From assembly GCA_025361565.1 (NCBI GenBank), contig JANYKN010000034.1, forward strand, positions 1 through 64,000: a DNA stretch of 64,000 nucleotides, given 5' to 3'. The notes beneath the pieces are model-generated. The model ran no database searches. It saw nothing but the letters and a program-made list of their open reading frames with translations, and had not been told where the DNA came from. The position numbers were made by a program, and so were the translations under genes. Within the stretch, counting starts at the first letter, position 1. Each line of letters begins with the position of its first letter. This DNA is from Bacteroidota bacterium. GTDB taxonomy: Bacteria; Bacteroidota; Bacteroidia; Bacteroidales; NBLH01. Shown here one piece after another: positions 50,763 through 62,135 of the stretch.

Positions 50763-52829
50763 ATGATTAAATCGTTTTTGACATTCTTTATTTTTCTAAT
50801 TGGTTTTTCTGCATTTTCACAAATGCAAGACCATATCAATTGGAACTATTCCACAAAAAGAGTTAGCTCAACCGAAGCTGAACTAATACTGAAAGCTTCT
50901 ATTGATAAAGGTTGGCATCTTTATGGACAGTACTTTGGTGCGGGAGGTCCAATTCGTTTGGTTTTCAAATTTGAGCAATCAAAAGACTTCAAAACCGATG
51001 GAAAAGTGATTGAAAGTCCAAAGCCCAAAGAGATTATGGATGATGTTTTCGAAATGAAAGTTCAATTTTTTGAAGGTTCTGCCACTTTTATTCAAAAAAT
51101 CAAAATTTTAACTCCAGTTGCGTTTTCTGTGAAAGGTTCATTGAATGGCCAAATTTGTATGGAAGATGGTGCCTGTATTATGGAAAATGAAGATTTCGAA
51201 TTTAAGTTTGCTGCTGCAGAAAAGAATAAAGCTGCAACAACTTCTATTGATTCGGTTAAAGTTACATCAACAAATATAAAAGATACAATTAAGGTTGCCA
51301 ATAATTCAAAACCTGATTCAATTTCAATTATTAAGAATTCTATAAAAATAGAAACTTCAAATCCGAATTCAACTTCATCACTATGGTTATTTTTTTGGGT
51401 TTCTTTTTTGGCTGGATTACTTGCCATTCTAACTCCATGTGTTTTTCCAATGATTCCAATGACGGTTTCCTTTTTTATGCACGGTGGAAAAAGCAAGCGC
51501 AGGGCAAAGGCTGAAGCAATTTTCTATGGTTTTTCAATCATTTTCATTTATACAGTAATTGGAACTTTGGTCGCTTTTACATTGGGGCCTAGTTTTGCTA
51601 ACTTTTTAAGTACTCACTGGTTACCAAATATTTTCTTTTTCCTCATATTTTTGTTTTTTGCAGCCTCTTTTTTTGGAATGTTCGAAATTGTGTTGCCAAG
51701 TTGGATGGTGAACAAAGCTGACAAACAAGTGGACAAAGGTGGTATCTGGGGGCCTTTTTTTATGGCTTTTACTTTAGTCCTGGTTTCTTTTTCATGTACA
51801 GGACCAATTGTTGGTGCAGTGCTTGTTCAATCAGCTGGAGGGGCATTTTTAACACCCATAATTGGCATGCTTGGCTTTTCACTTGCTTTTGCATTACCTT
51901 TTACCTTGTTTGCCTTTTTTCCATCATGGCTAGGCAATTTACCAAAGTCTGGCGGCTGGCTCAATACAGTAAAAGTTGTACTTGGTTTTATCGAACTTGC
52001 ATTGGGACTTAAGTTCCTTAGCATGGCCGATTTAACATATCATTGGCATATACTTGACAGGGAAGTATTTCTTGCTTTCTGGATTGTAATTTTCTTTTTG
52101 CTGGGAGTTTACTTTTTAGGGAAATTAAAATTTGCACACGATGATGATGTAAAATTCGTCAGTGTACCAAGGTTATTTCTTGCCGTCATTACTTTTAGTT
52201 TTGTGATATATATGATTCCTGGCATGTTGGGCGCTCCGTTAAAAGCATTATCTGGTTATATTCCGCCAATGACTACTCAGGATTTTGACATGAACCAGAT
52301 TGTTCGAGATAATAGTGGTAGCGGCTCATCACCAGTTAAATCTGAACTTTGTGATGTTCCGAAATATAATAACATTCTACATTTACCTTATGGAATAAAA
52401 GGCTATTTTGATTGGGAACAAGGCCTTGCATGTGCTAAAAGTCAAAATAAACCAATTTTTATTGATTTCACTGGAAACGGATGTGCAAATTGTAGAAAAA
52501 TGGAAGAATATGTTTGGGTTGATCCAAGGGTTTTGGAGCGATTAAAGAATGACTTCATAGTAGTATCGCTTTATGTGGATGACAAAACTGAGTTGCCTGA
52601 AAATGAGTGGATTAAAACTCCTGAAGGTAAATTCAAAAAAACAATTGGAGATAAATATTCTTATATACAAGAAACCAGGTTTAAAGCAAACTCTCAACCT
52701 CATTATATTATTCTGGATACGGATGGAAATCAGCTGGGCTTGCCAAGATTCTTTGATTTAGATAAAGATAAGTTTGTTGAATTTTTGGATAATGGTTTGG
52801 AATCTTTTAAGAAAAAAGCAGAGAAATAG
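50763..52829 (+). CDS. DsbD-like thiol:disulfide interchange protein
   Basis: N-terminal DsbD-like domain; LAGLLAILTPCVFPMIPMTVSFFMH; C-terminal thioredoxin FIDFTGNGCANCRKMEEYVW. Confidence 0.93.
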   Translation: MIKSFLTFFIFLIGFSAFSQMQDHINWNYSTKRVSSTEAELILKASIDKGWHLYGQYFGAGGPIRLVFKFEQSKDFKTDGKVIESPKPKEIMDDVFEMKVQFFEGSATFIQKIKILTPVAFSVKGSLNGQICMEDGACIMENEDFEFKFAAAEKNKAATTSIDSVKVTSTNIKDTIKVANNSKPDSISIIKNSIKIETSNPNSTSSLWLFFWVSFLAGLLAILTPCVFPMIPMTVSFFMHGGKSKRRAKAEAIFYGFSIIFIYTVIGTLVAFTLGPSFANFLSTHWLPNIFFFLIFLFFAASFFGMFEIVLPSWMVNKADKQVDKGGIWGPFFMAFTLVLVSFSCTGPIVGAVLVQSAGGAFLTPIIGMLGFSLAFALPFTLFAFFPSWLGNLPKSGGWLNTVKVVLGFIELALGLKFLSMADLTYHWHILDREVFLAFWIVIFFLLGVYFLGKLKFAHDDDVKFVSVPRLFLAVITFSFVIYMIPGMLGAPLKALSGYIPPMTTQDFDMNQIVRDNSGSGSSPVKSELCDVPKYNNILHLPYGIKGYFDWEQGLACAKSQNKPIFIDFTGNGCANCRKMEEYVWVDPRVLERLKNDFIVVSLYVDDKTELPENEWIKTPEGKFKKTIGDKYSYIQETRFKANSQPHYIILDTDGNQLGLPRFFDLDKDKFVEFLDNGLESFKKKAEK

Positions 52830-52985
52830 AGGTTGAGTATTTCTTCCTTGAACTTGAGATTTTTTTGTTGTCAATTCCGTGTTTTGTTTAAATCCTTAGG
52901 AATAAAAATTTATCAGCTTTCAAATATGCAATTTATTGTGAATTAAATATTTAATAAATAAATTATTAATCTTAACAAATTTGAA

Positions 52986-54392
52986 ATGAAGAAACTTTTA
53001 TTATTTATCAGTCTTATTTTTTTGGTTGTTTCTTGTAAGCAGGAGCAAAGCAAGAAAGTAGTTTTACTTGGAGAATTGAAAAACAGCACAGGAACTGACA
53101 GTGTTTTTCTAAAAGCACAGGGTGATCTTGTAACACTTGATTTAGCGGCCAAACTAGGTGAAAAAGGTGATTTTAAATTTAATTTGGAAATTGAGGCTCC
53201 AGGTTACTATTATTTACAATGTGGTAAAAATTATTTCGAATTATTTCTTTCGCCAGGTGATAGTTTAAACCTCAATGCTGATATATCCAATATGGATAAT
53301 TCATTGGTTTATTCAGGTAATGGCGCCGATAATAATAATTTCATGGTTGAAATGAAAAAAGCAAGCCCAACAGACAGCCCTGAAACTATTTTTGGTTATG
53401 ACGAAGCTAATTTCTCAAAATTTAACGACTCTCTTTTGGATGCACGAAATAAAATGTTGATTGATTCAGCAAATAAAAATGAAAAAATAACAAAGGGATT
53501 TGTCGAAGTTCAAAAAAACGTGAATTTATATAAATGGGCAAATAATTGTGTTTTATATAAACCGTATCATGCTTATTATTCAAAAGTTGAGAATTTTAAA
53601 ACCTCAGATAAATTTGATGAATATCTGAAAAAAGTAAATTTGAACGATGCTGGTTTATTAGGAATTGCTCCATATTCTCAGTTTTTGGCAGCTTATTTTC
53701 AGGTTAAAGCGCAGGATGAGGCTTTAAAAGATACAATTAAGTACAATTCAAGCGTGGCTTATTTAAATCTTACACTTGAACTTTATGCAAAAGAAATCAC
53801 TGATCCTAAAATATTGGAATTAGTAACATTCAATTCTTTGTTCGATGAAGTTCGTTTTTCAGGAACTAAAAATGCAAAGGATAAAATTGAAAAGTTCATT
53901 GCAGAAACTAAAAACCAAACTTACGTATCTAAAATCAAAAGTGAAATTGAAAAATGGAAAAATTGTGAGCCTGGTAAGCAAATGAAGGATTATAAATTTC
54001 AGGATGTTAATGGTAAAGAAGTTGCATTTAGCAGTTTTAAAGGAAAATTAGTTTATATCGATGTTTGGGCAACTTGGTGTGGACCATGCAAAGGTGAGAT
54101 TCCATCTTTGAAAAAACTTGAAGAAAAGTATAAAAAAGATAAAATTGTTTTTGTTAGCGTTTCCGTTGATGAGCAAAAACAAGACTGGTTAGATATGGTT
54201 AAAAATGATAAGCTACAAGGTGTTCAAGTTTGGGCTATAAGCTGGAAAAATGAATTGTGTCAGGATTTCAATATCAATGGAATTCCACGTTTTATTTTAA
54301 TTGATGCACAAGGTTTAATTTTAGATCCGAATGCTGAACGTCCTTCGGGTAAAATTGATGAAAAAATTGCTGAATTGTTAAAAACAATTTAA
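52986..54392 (+). CDS. TlpA-like thioredoxin-family lipoprotein (DUF4369-type N-terminus)
   Basis: LVVSCKQEQ lipobox; FKGKLVYIDVWATWCGPCKGEIPSLKKLEEKYKKDKIVFVSVSVDE. Confidence 0.92.
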   Translation: MKKLLLFISLIFLVVSCKQEQSKKVVLLGELKNSTGTDSVFLKAQGDLVTLDLAAKLGEKGDFKFNLEIEAPGYYYLQCGKNYFELFLSPGDSLNLNADISNMDNSLVYSGNGADNNNFMVEMKKASPTDSPETIFGYDEANFSKFNDSLLDARNKMLIDSANKNEKITKGFVEVQKNVNLYKWANNCVLYKPYHAYYSKVENFKTSDKFDEYLKKVNLNDAGLLGIAPYSQFLAAYFQVKAQDEALKDTIKYNSSVAYLNLTLELYAKEITDPKILELVTFNSLFDEVRFSGTKNAKDKIEKFIAETKNQTYVSKIKSEIEKWKNCEPGKQMKDYKFQDVNGKEVAFSSFKGKLVYIDVWATWCGPCKGEIPSLKKLEEKYKKDKIVFVSVSVDEQKQDWLDMVKNDKLQGVQVWAISWKNELCQDFNINGIPRFILIDAQGLILDPNAERPSGKIDEKIAELLKTI

Positions 54393-54413
54393 TTATTTAT
54401 ATCAGTATAGGAG

Positions 54414-54440
54414 TAAGCCTTGGAATTTTTCCTGGGCTTA
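54414..54440 (+). terminator. Intrinsic terminator
   Basis: TAAGCC-TT-GGAA-TTT-TTCC-TG-GGCTTA followed by TTTTG. Confidence 0.65.
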
Positions 54441-54484
54441 TTTTGTTTTCTATTGTACAAAGAAATTTGAAGTAGGAAAAAACA

Positions 54485-55708
54485 TTACCCTTTTATCTCC
54501 CTATCTCTAAATCCCAGCAGGTAAAGTAAGGCATCCAATCCAATATTCGAAATCGAATTTTTGGCTGATTCTTTCACTTTTGGTTTGGCATGGAATGCAA
54601 TTCCTAAACCTGCAAGTTGCAACATGGGTAAATCGTTTGCACCATCACCAACCGCAATTACCTGCTCCAGGTGAATATCTTCTTTAAAGGCCAATAGCTT
54701 TAAAAGCTCTGCTTTTCTGTTTCCGTCCACAATTTCGTTCAGATGCTTGCCTGTAAGTTTATTGTCTTTTATTTCAAGTTCATTGGCAAAAACATAGTCA
54801 ATACCCAGCTTATTTTTCAGATAGTTACCAAAATAAGTAAATCCACCTGAAAGTATGGCGGTCTTATATCCATATTGTTTCAAAGTTTTAAACAATCGTT
54901 CTGCACCTTCGGTAATAGGCAGTTTTTCTGCAATATCCTTCATCACAGATTCATCAAGGCCTTTTAACAACGATATACGTTTGATAAAACTTTCTTTAAA
55001 GTCAATTTCACCGCGCATCGCACTTTCGGTTATTGCACTTACTTCTTCACCAACACCTGCACAATAAGCTAGTTGATCAATTACTTCAGTTTGGATAAGT
55101 GTAGAATCCATATCAAAGCAGACCATACGGCGGTTCCTGCGGAAAATATTATCTTCCTGAAAGGCAATGTCAATTCCCAATTCACTAGCCAGGTCAGTAA
55201 ATTCCTTTTTCATTTTCACATAATCAGTGGGCGTTCCCCTAACTGAAAATTCTACTACAGAACGTGTATTTTGATTGAAATCATCCAAAGGAGTTCTTCC
55301 CGAAAGTCTTGTAATATAGTCAATATTAAGTTGTTGAGATGCAATAATTGCACTTACTTTTGCTAGATGTACTGATTTTAGTTTTCGTGCCAATAAAGTA
55401 ACTATATGCCTGTCTTTTCCCTGATGATGTACCCATTCTTCGTACTTTTCCTGAGGGATTGGGGTAAATTTCACATTAATTCCCATTTCATATGCCTTAA
55501 ACAATAAATCTTTCAAAATGGGCGAACTTTCAGATTTTTCAGGAACTTCAAATAGGATTCCAAGTCCCAAATCTTCATGGATTACAGCCTGACCAATGTC
55601 AAGAATATTAATATCGTATTGTGCAAGAATTCCGGTAAGCGAGGCTGTTACACCAGCTCTGTCCTGTCCGGAAATATTTAAAAGGATTATTTCTTTGTTT
55701 TTAGGCAT
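54485..55708 (-). CDS. serB: Phosphoserine phosphatase with ACT domains
   Basis: VCFDMDSTLIQTEVIDQLAYCAGVGEEVSAITESAMRGEIDFKESF; AVGDGANDLPML; N-terminal ACT region. Confidence 0.93.
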   Translation of the reverse strand: MPKNKEIILLNISGQDRAGVTASLTGILAQYDINILDIGQAVIHEDLGLGILFEVPEKSESSPILKDLLFKAYEMGINVKFTPIPQEKYEEWVHHQGKDRHIVTLLARKLKSVHLAKVSAIIASQQLNIDYITRLSGRTPLDDFNQNTRSVVEFSVRGTPTDYVKMKKEFTDLASELGIDIAFQEDNIFRRNRRMVCFDMDSTLIQTEVIDQLAYCAGVGEEVSAITESAMRGEIDFKESFIKRISLLKGLDESVMKDIAEKLPITEGAERLFKTLKQYGYKTAILSGGFTYFGNYLKNKLGIDYVFANELEIKDNKLTGKHLNEIVDGNRKAELLKLLAFKEDIHLEQVIAVGDGANDLPMLQLAGLGIAFHAKPKVKESAKNSISNIGLDALLYLLGFRDREIKG

Positions 55709-55954
55709 CTGATCGGGTTTTGCTTTTATGGAGGCAAATTTAGTAATATTCTTTTACGTAGGGGAGAATTTTTTTATTGAATTGAAATTACTACTTTCCA
55801 ATAATTATACCCATCAATATTAGGAAAGCCTAATTTCAATAAGTGGTAATTATTTTGATAATTGTAATTAATAAAAGTAGTAATTAACTGCGAATTGTAT
55901 TCAAATTCTAAAAGCGAAAAAGACCTACATCCCTGTAAATCTTTCATTTTCAAG

Positions 55955-56028
55955 TAGCGAGACCGAGAATTGAACTCGGGACCTCATGATTATGAATCAT
56001 GCGCTCTAACCAACTGAGCTACCTCGCC
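55955..56028 (-). tRNA. tRNA-Met (anticodon CAT)
   Basis: GGCGAGGTAGCTCAGTTGGTTAGAGCGCATGATTCATAATCATGAGGTCCCGAGTTCAATTCTCGGTCTCGCTA folds as a cloverleaf; anticodon loop TTCATAA. Confidence 0.95.
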
Positions 56029-56046
56029 ATTAATTTTTTGAGGCTG

Positions 56047-56054
56047 CAAATATA
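56047..56054 (-). promoter_or_regulatory. Putative -7 element TATATTTG upstream of the tRNA
   Basis: CAAATATA on + strand = TATATTTG on -, about 19 nt upstream of the tRNA 5' end; -33 element weak. Confidence 0.4.
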
Positions 56055-56233
56055 AAATAAAAAACTTATCAATCGAAAATATTTTATGCATTTTATTAAC
56101 TATTCATCATTATCAGCAGATTATAGAGATAAACATTGCTAAAGATTAATTTTTCTTTTAAATTCGCATACTAAAATCAATTAAAAGAAATTCGGTACTC
56201 CCCAACTTGGGTATAAGTCAACGAACTAATGAT

Positions 56234-58810
56234 ATGAAGCAGATTAGCATTGTTTTTTTCCTTCTTTTTATCTTGTCTTCATGTCATAAACCTGATAATC
56301 TTAGGCATGCTCCAGTCGCTCAAAAAGGAATCCTTGATTTAAGGAATTGGGATTTTGAAAAAGATGGATCAATAATGCTCAATGGAGAATGGGAATTTTA
56401 TTGGGAAAAACTTATTGCTCCTTCCGAATTTAGAAATAAAACTTTAAAAGCTGATGGATATTGTCAAGTTCCTTCTCTTTGGAATGGACAAATTGTAAAT
56501 AATGAAAAGCTTACAGGAAGAGGATTTGCCACTTTTAACTTAAAAATAATCAGTAATAAAAACCAAAGACTCGAAATAGAAATTGATGAATTGATGAGTG
56601 CTTATAAATGCTGGTGCAATGGAATTGAAATTTTTACATGTGGCAATGTTTCCGATAATGCCCTTAAGGGAATTCCAAGGCAATTTCCTATTATTACAAA
56701 TTTAGATATAACAAAGGATACAACGATTTTGGTTTTTCAGATATCCAATTTTCACCATAGAGCAGGAGGCTTTTTTACAAGTCCTAAAATTGGTGTCCAA
56801 GAAGAACTTCTCATCGCCAAAATAAAAAAAATAGCTTTTGATTTGTTCCTGTTTGGAAGTATTCTCATCATGTCCTTTTATCATTTTGGGTTCTTTTATA
56901 TGCGCAGAGAAAAATCTGCAGCGCTTTTTTTTGGTCTCTTCACCCTCATCCTTGCAATCCGTACATTATTTACCGGTTCACAGTTTATTTATGTTATCTT
57001 TCCTGGAATAAGTTGGTTTCTGAAATATCGTATCGAATATCTAACCTTATATCTTTCGCCCATATTTATATTATATTTTCTATACAAAATATATAAGAAT
57101 GATATCAGTGAACGTTTTACTCAAATTTTTGGTATATTATTTACACTTTATGCATTTACAGTACTTTTACCCACTGCAATTTTTACAAGGCTTTTGGTTA
57201 CATACCAGATCATTCTTTTACTTACAATTATCTATATTTTTACCAGATTGGTTAAAACCCTTGTACGTAAGCGAATGGGAGCAAGGATATTATTTGCCAG
57301 CGTTTTGGTTTTTTTCTTGACTATTATCAATGATATTTTATTGACTAGGGGTTTAATTACTAATACTATCGAATTGGTACCTTTTGGTACTTTCGTCTTT
57401 ATACTTGGGCAATCACTCGTATTGGCAAGAATATTTACAGGTGCTTTTTACGAAAATGAAGCTCTTACTTTGGAGCTGGATTATCAAAATAAGAACCTTG
57501 AACAAATTGTTGAAAAAAGAACTTTAGAGGTCGAAAATCAAAAACTTTCAATTCTTGAAATTAATGAAGAATTGACATTGCAAAATGAAGAGATTCAGGC
57601 AATTAATGAGAATCTTGAAGAACAAAAGATGAGATTAATTGATAGTGAAGAAAAATTTCGAAGTCTTGTAGAATTATTGCCTGAAGCAATTTTTGAAATG
57701 GATTTGCATGGAAAACTTATTTATGCTAATGATGAGTTTCATAGAAAACTTGGATATGAACAGATAGATATTAAAAAAGGTCTGAGCTGTAATGAAATAG
57801 TATTTTTTAATCATAAAGGAACTAATCAATCTTTTATTGAACACATCAATTCTCAATTTTCTGATCATAATGTATTAAAAGAATTGGAATATCAAATTTT
57901 ACGAAAAGACAAATCAAGTTTTCCTGTATTGTTATCTTTATCTTCAGTTTCAAATAGCGATAGAATAGCATATAGATGCGTGTTTATTGATATTTCACAA
58001 CGTGTTGAAAATGAGAAAAAAATTGAAACAGCTTTAAAGGATATCCATAAAAAAAATAAAGATATAACGGATAGTATAGAATACGCCTTGCACATTCAAA
58101 ATGCAGTTTTACCTTCAGGTGATTTTATTGCTTCACTTTTTGACGATTTTTTCATCATTAATAAACCCCATAGTATTGTAAGTGGCGATTTTTATTATTT
58201 CTCTAAAAAAGAAGAAAAAATTGTTTTTGCAATTTCTGATTGTACAGGACATGGTGTGCCTGGAGGTTTTATGACTATGCTGGGTATCACACAGTTAAAC
58301 GAAATATACAATCGTGATGAATTTTGTGCACCTGATAAAGCTCTTGGTATGATGAGAAAACAAGTCATTGAAAGCTTAAATCAGAATATCACCGAGTATG
58401 GAAGCAAAGATGGAATGGATATGTTACTTGCTATTTTTGATCCTCAAACGCTTAAATTTGAATTTGCAAGTGCCAATCAATCACTATACATAATACGAAA
58501 AGGCGAGCTTATTATTTATAGAGGTGATAAAATGCCAGTTGGTATATATCGACGGATGGAACCTTTTACAAATTACGAAATTCAGCTGCAAAAAGGCGAC
58601 ATTCTATATTTATTTACTGATGGAATAGTTGATCTCTTTGGAGGCGAAAATGACAGAAGGTTGTACTCGAAGGGCTTACAAGAACTTTTAATGAATGTAT
58701 ATACTGAGAAACTGACAAGGCAAAGTAAAATGATCGAAGCTTTTTTACTTAATTGGCAGGGTCAGAATAAACAAACTGACGATATGTTGATGATTGGAAT
58801 AAGGATTTAA
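56234..58810 (+). CDS. 7TM-DISM receptor with PAS domain and SpoIIE-type PP2C phosphatase
   Basis: Lipoprotein-like signal, DISM-like extracellular part, seven hydrophobic segments, coiled coil, PAS, then VSGDFYYFSKKEEKIVFAISDCTGHGVPGGFMTMLG and GDILYLFTDGIVDLFGG. Confidence 0.9.
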   Translation: MKQISIVFFLLFILSSCHKPDNLRHAPVAQKGILDLRNWDFEKDGSIMLNGEWEFYWEKLIAPSEFRNKTLKADGYCQVPSLWNGQIVNNEKLTGRGFATFNLKIISNKNQRLEIEIDELMSAYKCWCNGIEIFTCGNVSDNALKGIPRQFPIITNLDITKDTTILVFQISNFHHRAGGFFTSPKIGVQEELLIAKIKKIAFDLFLFGSILIMSFYHFGFFYMRREKSAALFFGLFTLILAIRTLFTGSQFIYVIFPGISWFLKYRIEYLTLYLSPIFILYFLYKIYKNDISERFTQIFGILFTLYAFTVLLPTAIFTRLLVTYQIILLLTIIYIFTRLVKTLVRKRMGARILFASVLVFFLTIINDILLTRGLITNTIELVPFGTFVFILGQSLVLARIFTGAFYENEALTLELDYQNKNLEQIVEKRTLEVENQKLSILEINEELTLQNEEIQAINENLEEQKMRLIDSEEKFRSLVELLPEAIFEMDLHGKLIYANDEFHRKLGYEQIDIKKGLSCNEIVFFNHKGTNQSFIEHINSQFSDHNVLKELEYQILRKDKSSFPVLLSLSSVSNSDRIAYRCVFIDISQRVENEKKIETALKDIHKKNKDITDSIEYALHIQNAVLPSGDFIASLFDDFFIINKPHSIVSGDFYYFSKKEEKIVFAISDCTGHGVPGGFMTMLGITQLNEIYNRDEFCAPDKALGMMRKQVIESLNQNITEYGSKDGMDMLLAIFDPQTLKFEFASANQSLYIIRKGELIIYRGDKMPVGIYRRMEPFTNYEIQLQKGDILYLFTDGIVDLFGGENDRRLYSKGLQELLMNVYTEKLTRQSKMIEAFLLNWQGQNKQTDDMLMIGIRI

Positions 58811-58906
58811 TATTTTATAAATTTCCTAAAATTTTGGAAGATTCATATTGCTATAAATCAGGAATTTATATGTTACATAATTATTTCCATAGCAAAATTT
58901 GAGCAA

Positions 58907-59284
58907 TTATACTCCTAAAGCTCTTTGAAGTCCATTTACTTGCTGATCCCAAAGGTTCTTGTTGTCTTCAATTTCATCTTCTTCAGCAAAGTCAGTAATC
59001 ACCAATGAAACAGAGTTTGTAAGTTCTTCTTTAGTTATTTTGAATTCAAAATATGTATCTTCTTCATCTTCAACCCATTTAAAACGGATATATTCATTTG
59101 TTTTTTTTATTACAATTTTGGCTTCTTCTTCTGCACCATCCCAAATAAATGCAAAATTTTTCCCTCTTAACTGAACATCATCTGCAAACCATTCCGAAAG
59201 ACCGCTTGGAGTGCTTAATCTGGAGTAAATCAATTTTGTCGATGCATTAATCGGATAATCCAACTCATATTTAGTTTTAGACAT
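58907..59284 (-). CDS. START-like/SRPBCC (AHSA1-like) domain protein
   Basis: LDYPINASTKLIYSRLSTPSGLSEWFADDVQLRGKNFAFIWDGAEEEAKI. Confidence 0.82.
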   Translation of the reverse strand: MSKTKYELDYPINASTKLIYSRLSTPSGLSEWFADDVQLRGKNFAFIWDGAEEEAKIVIKKTNEYIRFKWVEDEEDTYFEFKITKEELTNSVSLVITDFAEEDEIEDNKNLWDQQVNGLQRALGV

Positions 59285-59776
59285 ATTGGGGCTTCTGTTT
59301 TATTTTGCAATATATAAAAAATACTTTAGAAATAAAAATATAATCCAGATTGAAAATAGTTACTAACATAAAGACTGCTTGAATTTTAAATATCTGAACT
59401 TACTATTTTTTATATATCGTTTTATACGTAAATATTAAATTATGTATTAAAGAACACTTGTTTATGTATCAATTTAAATGTGGCCTCACTTATTTTAATT
59501 TTTTCAGTATTGGTTCAAAATTTTCAATTTTCAATGCTTCAAATGCTTCTAAACACAAATTTTAGTTAAAAAAATTATACCGTTGTCAATAATACACTTA
59601 ATGAGTTACTTAGTCAATTGTATTTTAATAACTACTTTCATATAATTATTGAATATTGGCATTGAAATTGAGATCTGCATAATTAACAATATGATTTTTT
59701 AGGCTATAAATTAAGTTTGATATAAATACATAAATCAACTCAAAGTGAAATTTTCAAATGATTTACATCGTTAATT

Positions 59777-61258
59777 TTGAATAAATACATTGTAAAATAT
59801 AGAGCATTAGTCATATTACTAATCATTCTTGAATTTGTCTTTAAATCAGATATTTCAGCCCAGTATGCATTTGATTGGGCTAAGACATATGGTGGCGACG
59901 CCTGGGACGAAGCCTTTGGTCTTGTTGAAACGGCCAATGGTGATTTAATATTATGTGGATATACCAAATCGCAGGAAAAGCATCTCTGGATTATAAAACT
60001 TGATGAATTTGGGAACTCACGCTGGGGAAAGACCTATAAGGCAAAACCTGTTTCTGAAGGGAAAGATATAATTATTGGAAAAGATTCAAATATAATTTCT
60101 GTTGGATATTCTATTAAACCATATAGTTATCAAAGCGACTTATGGATTGTAAAGCTAAATCAGGAAGGAGAGAAACTTTGGGACAAAAATTACGGAGGAA
60201 TAGCGGAAGAAAGTGCAAACAGTATAACTGAATCATACGATGGAGGCTATGTTTTAGCAGGTGTTACAACTACAACTCCTGATTTTCAAGAAGATGCATG
60301 GGTTATAAAGCTTGACTCGTCAGGTGAAAAACTTTGGGAACGAACATTTGGCGGCAGCAAACCTGATGAGGCGAATGATATAATACAAACTAAAGACAAA
60401 GGCCTTGTAGTTTGCGGTGTTACTAGCTCAAGAGGCGAAGGTTATAAATCGTTCTGGGTAGCTAAAATGGATAGTTCAGGTACTGATATTTGGGATAACA
60501 TTTACAAGATTAATGAATGGGATATTGCTGTAGCTGCGGTTGAAGGACTTGATGGTTATTTATATGTTACCGGTTATACCAGAACATACTCAGTAATTGA
60601 TTACGACATAGTATTATTAAAGATTGATCAAAATGGAAACTTAATTTGGCAAAAAGTAATTAGTTGGGGTCGATGGGATCAAGCTACATCGATTTGTACT
60701 ACATTCGATAATGGTATTGTTGTTTCTGGTTTTTCTCGGTCAGGGGATGTACTTTCGTCTGATTTTGCAATGACTAAGTTTGACGAAGATGGAAATATTT
60801 TGTGGCAAAATATCTTTGTCAGGAATAGCCTTGATTATTCGAATAAAATAATCGAAACCCGTGATAATGGTTTGGCTATTGCCGGAACTACCTATATGCA
60901 AGGGAGGGGATGGGATTATGCGCTCCTTAAGTTCAAAAATAATGATTTGCCTCAAATTTCTTTTTATCAGGATTCTATCACTACAAGTATTGTTGAATAT
61001 TATACTTTACGCTCCTGTATTACAAGTAAAAGCAACCTTAAAAACATACAGGTATTTTTTAACGATTCACTGTTCCTTGACAATGCAAGGCGTAAAACTA
61101 ATTCAATTTCCACCGGATGTGATATTCCATTGGAAGCTGAATTAAAATTGATTAAAGGAATGAATAAAGTAGAATTGGTTATCACAGATTTTAAAAATCA
61201 CCAGATAAGAAATGGTTGTAAAATTTATTTTATTCCTCCATCTCAGGAAAACTGGTAG
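59777..61258 (+). CDS. Secreted beta-propeller-like repeat protein
   Basis: Signal region ending SAQ; repeats WIIKLDEFGNSRWGKTYK, WIVKLNQEGEKLWDKNYGG, WVIKLDSSGEKLWERTFGG, LLKIDQNGNLIWQKV. Confidence 0.82.
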   Translation: MNKYIVKYRALVILLIILEFVFKSDISAQYAFDWAKTYGGDAWDEAFGLVETANGDLILCGYTKSQEKHLWIIKLDEFGNSRWGKTYKAKPVSEGKDIIIGKDSNIISVGYSIKPYSYQSDLWIVKLNQEGEKLWDKNYGGIAEESANSITESYDGGYVLAGVTTTTPDFQEDAWVIKLDSSGEKLWERTFGGSKPDEANDIIQTKDKGLVVCGVTSSRGEGYKSFWVAKMDSSGTDIWDNIYKINEWDIAVAAVEGLDGYLYVTGYTRTYSVIDYDIVLLKIDQNGNLIWQKVISWGRWDQATSICTTFDNGIVVSGFSRSGDVLSSDFAMTKFDEDGNILWQNIFVRNSLDYSNKIIETRDNGLAIAGTTYMQGRGWDYALLKFKNNDLPQISFYQDSITTSIVEYYTLRSCITSKSNLKNIQVFFNDSLFLDNARRKTNSISTGCDIPLEAELKLIKGMNKVELVITDFKNHQIRNGCKIYFIPPSQENW

Positions 61259-61259
61259 T

Positions 61260-62135
61260 TTATTCTTTTATATCATAGACAATCCTAAAACCCAAGTTGA
61301 TTTTATTTGAATTCGGATTCAAAGCATTCCTATTGCTTGTACTCAGCATTTCTGGGCCATTCGTCCATGAACCTCCCCGAATAACCCTATAGTCACCAGA
61401 TTTAGGGCCTGAAGGGTTCTTGTTTGGTCTGGTTTTATAATAATCTTCGCGATAATAATCATTACACCATTCCCAAAGGTTTCCTAAAATATCATATAAA
61501 CCTGCTCCATTTGGTTTTTTTTCTCCCGATTGATGCCATTTATTACCTGAATTTAATTTATGCCAGGCGTAATCATCTATTGTTGAATCGGTTTTATTCC
61601 AATTCTTTTTATTTAAACTACCCACTTTTGCTGCATATTCCCATTCGGCTTCTGTAGGTAAGCGGCCACCTTTCCATTTACAATATGCATTTGCTGCAAA
61701 CCAACTTACAAAATTTACGGGATATTTTTCAAATCCATTTTCAACTTTAAATATACTGTCTTTTAAATATATATGGCATTTCAAATTATCCCATTGTCCA
61801 TTTAAATTTGTCCAAATAGTATTGCCTTCAAATTGATTTCCATTGGCATTTAAAAAATCAATGAATTCGTAATTTGATACTTCATATTTACCAATATAAA
61901 AGCTCTTTATTTTTATTTTTTTTGAAGGTTGCTCATCTATTTCACCATTTCTATTTCCCATTTTTATATGCCCACCTTTAATAAAAACAAGCCTACTGTC
62001 AAACTGTTTTTCATCTATCTGTCCATAAGATTTATTGCCTGAAGAGGAACTGATTAGAACAAATAAAAGAATTGTATAGATACTTTTATTCATCAGTAAA
62101 TATTTAAATTTTGTTTCCATCTGAAGGTTGGTCAA
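61260..62135 (-). CDS. SUMF1/FGE-sulfatase domain (GldK-like) protein
   Basis: FIKGGHIKMGNRNGEIDEQPSKKIKIKSFYIGKYEVSNYEFIDFL; GRLPTEAEWEYAAK; GLYDILGNLWEWCNDYY; VIRGGSWTNGP. Confidence 0.9.
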   Translation of the reverse strand: MTNLQMETKFKYLLMNKSIYTILLFVLISSSSGNKSYGQIDEKQFDSRLVFIKGGHIKMGNRNGEIDEQPSKKIKIKSFYIGKYEVSNYEFIDFLNANGNQFEGNTIWTNLNGQWDNLKCHIYLKDSIFKVENGFEKYPVNFVSWFAANAYCKWKGGRLPTEAEWEYAAKVGSLNKKNWNKTDSTIDDYAWHKLNSGNKWHQSGEKKPNGAGLYDILGNLWEWCNDYYREDYYKTRPNKNPSGPKSGDYRVIRGGSWTNGPEMLSTSNRNALNPNSNKINLGFRIVYDIKE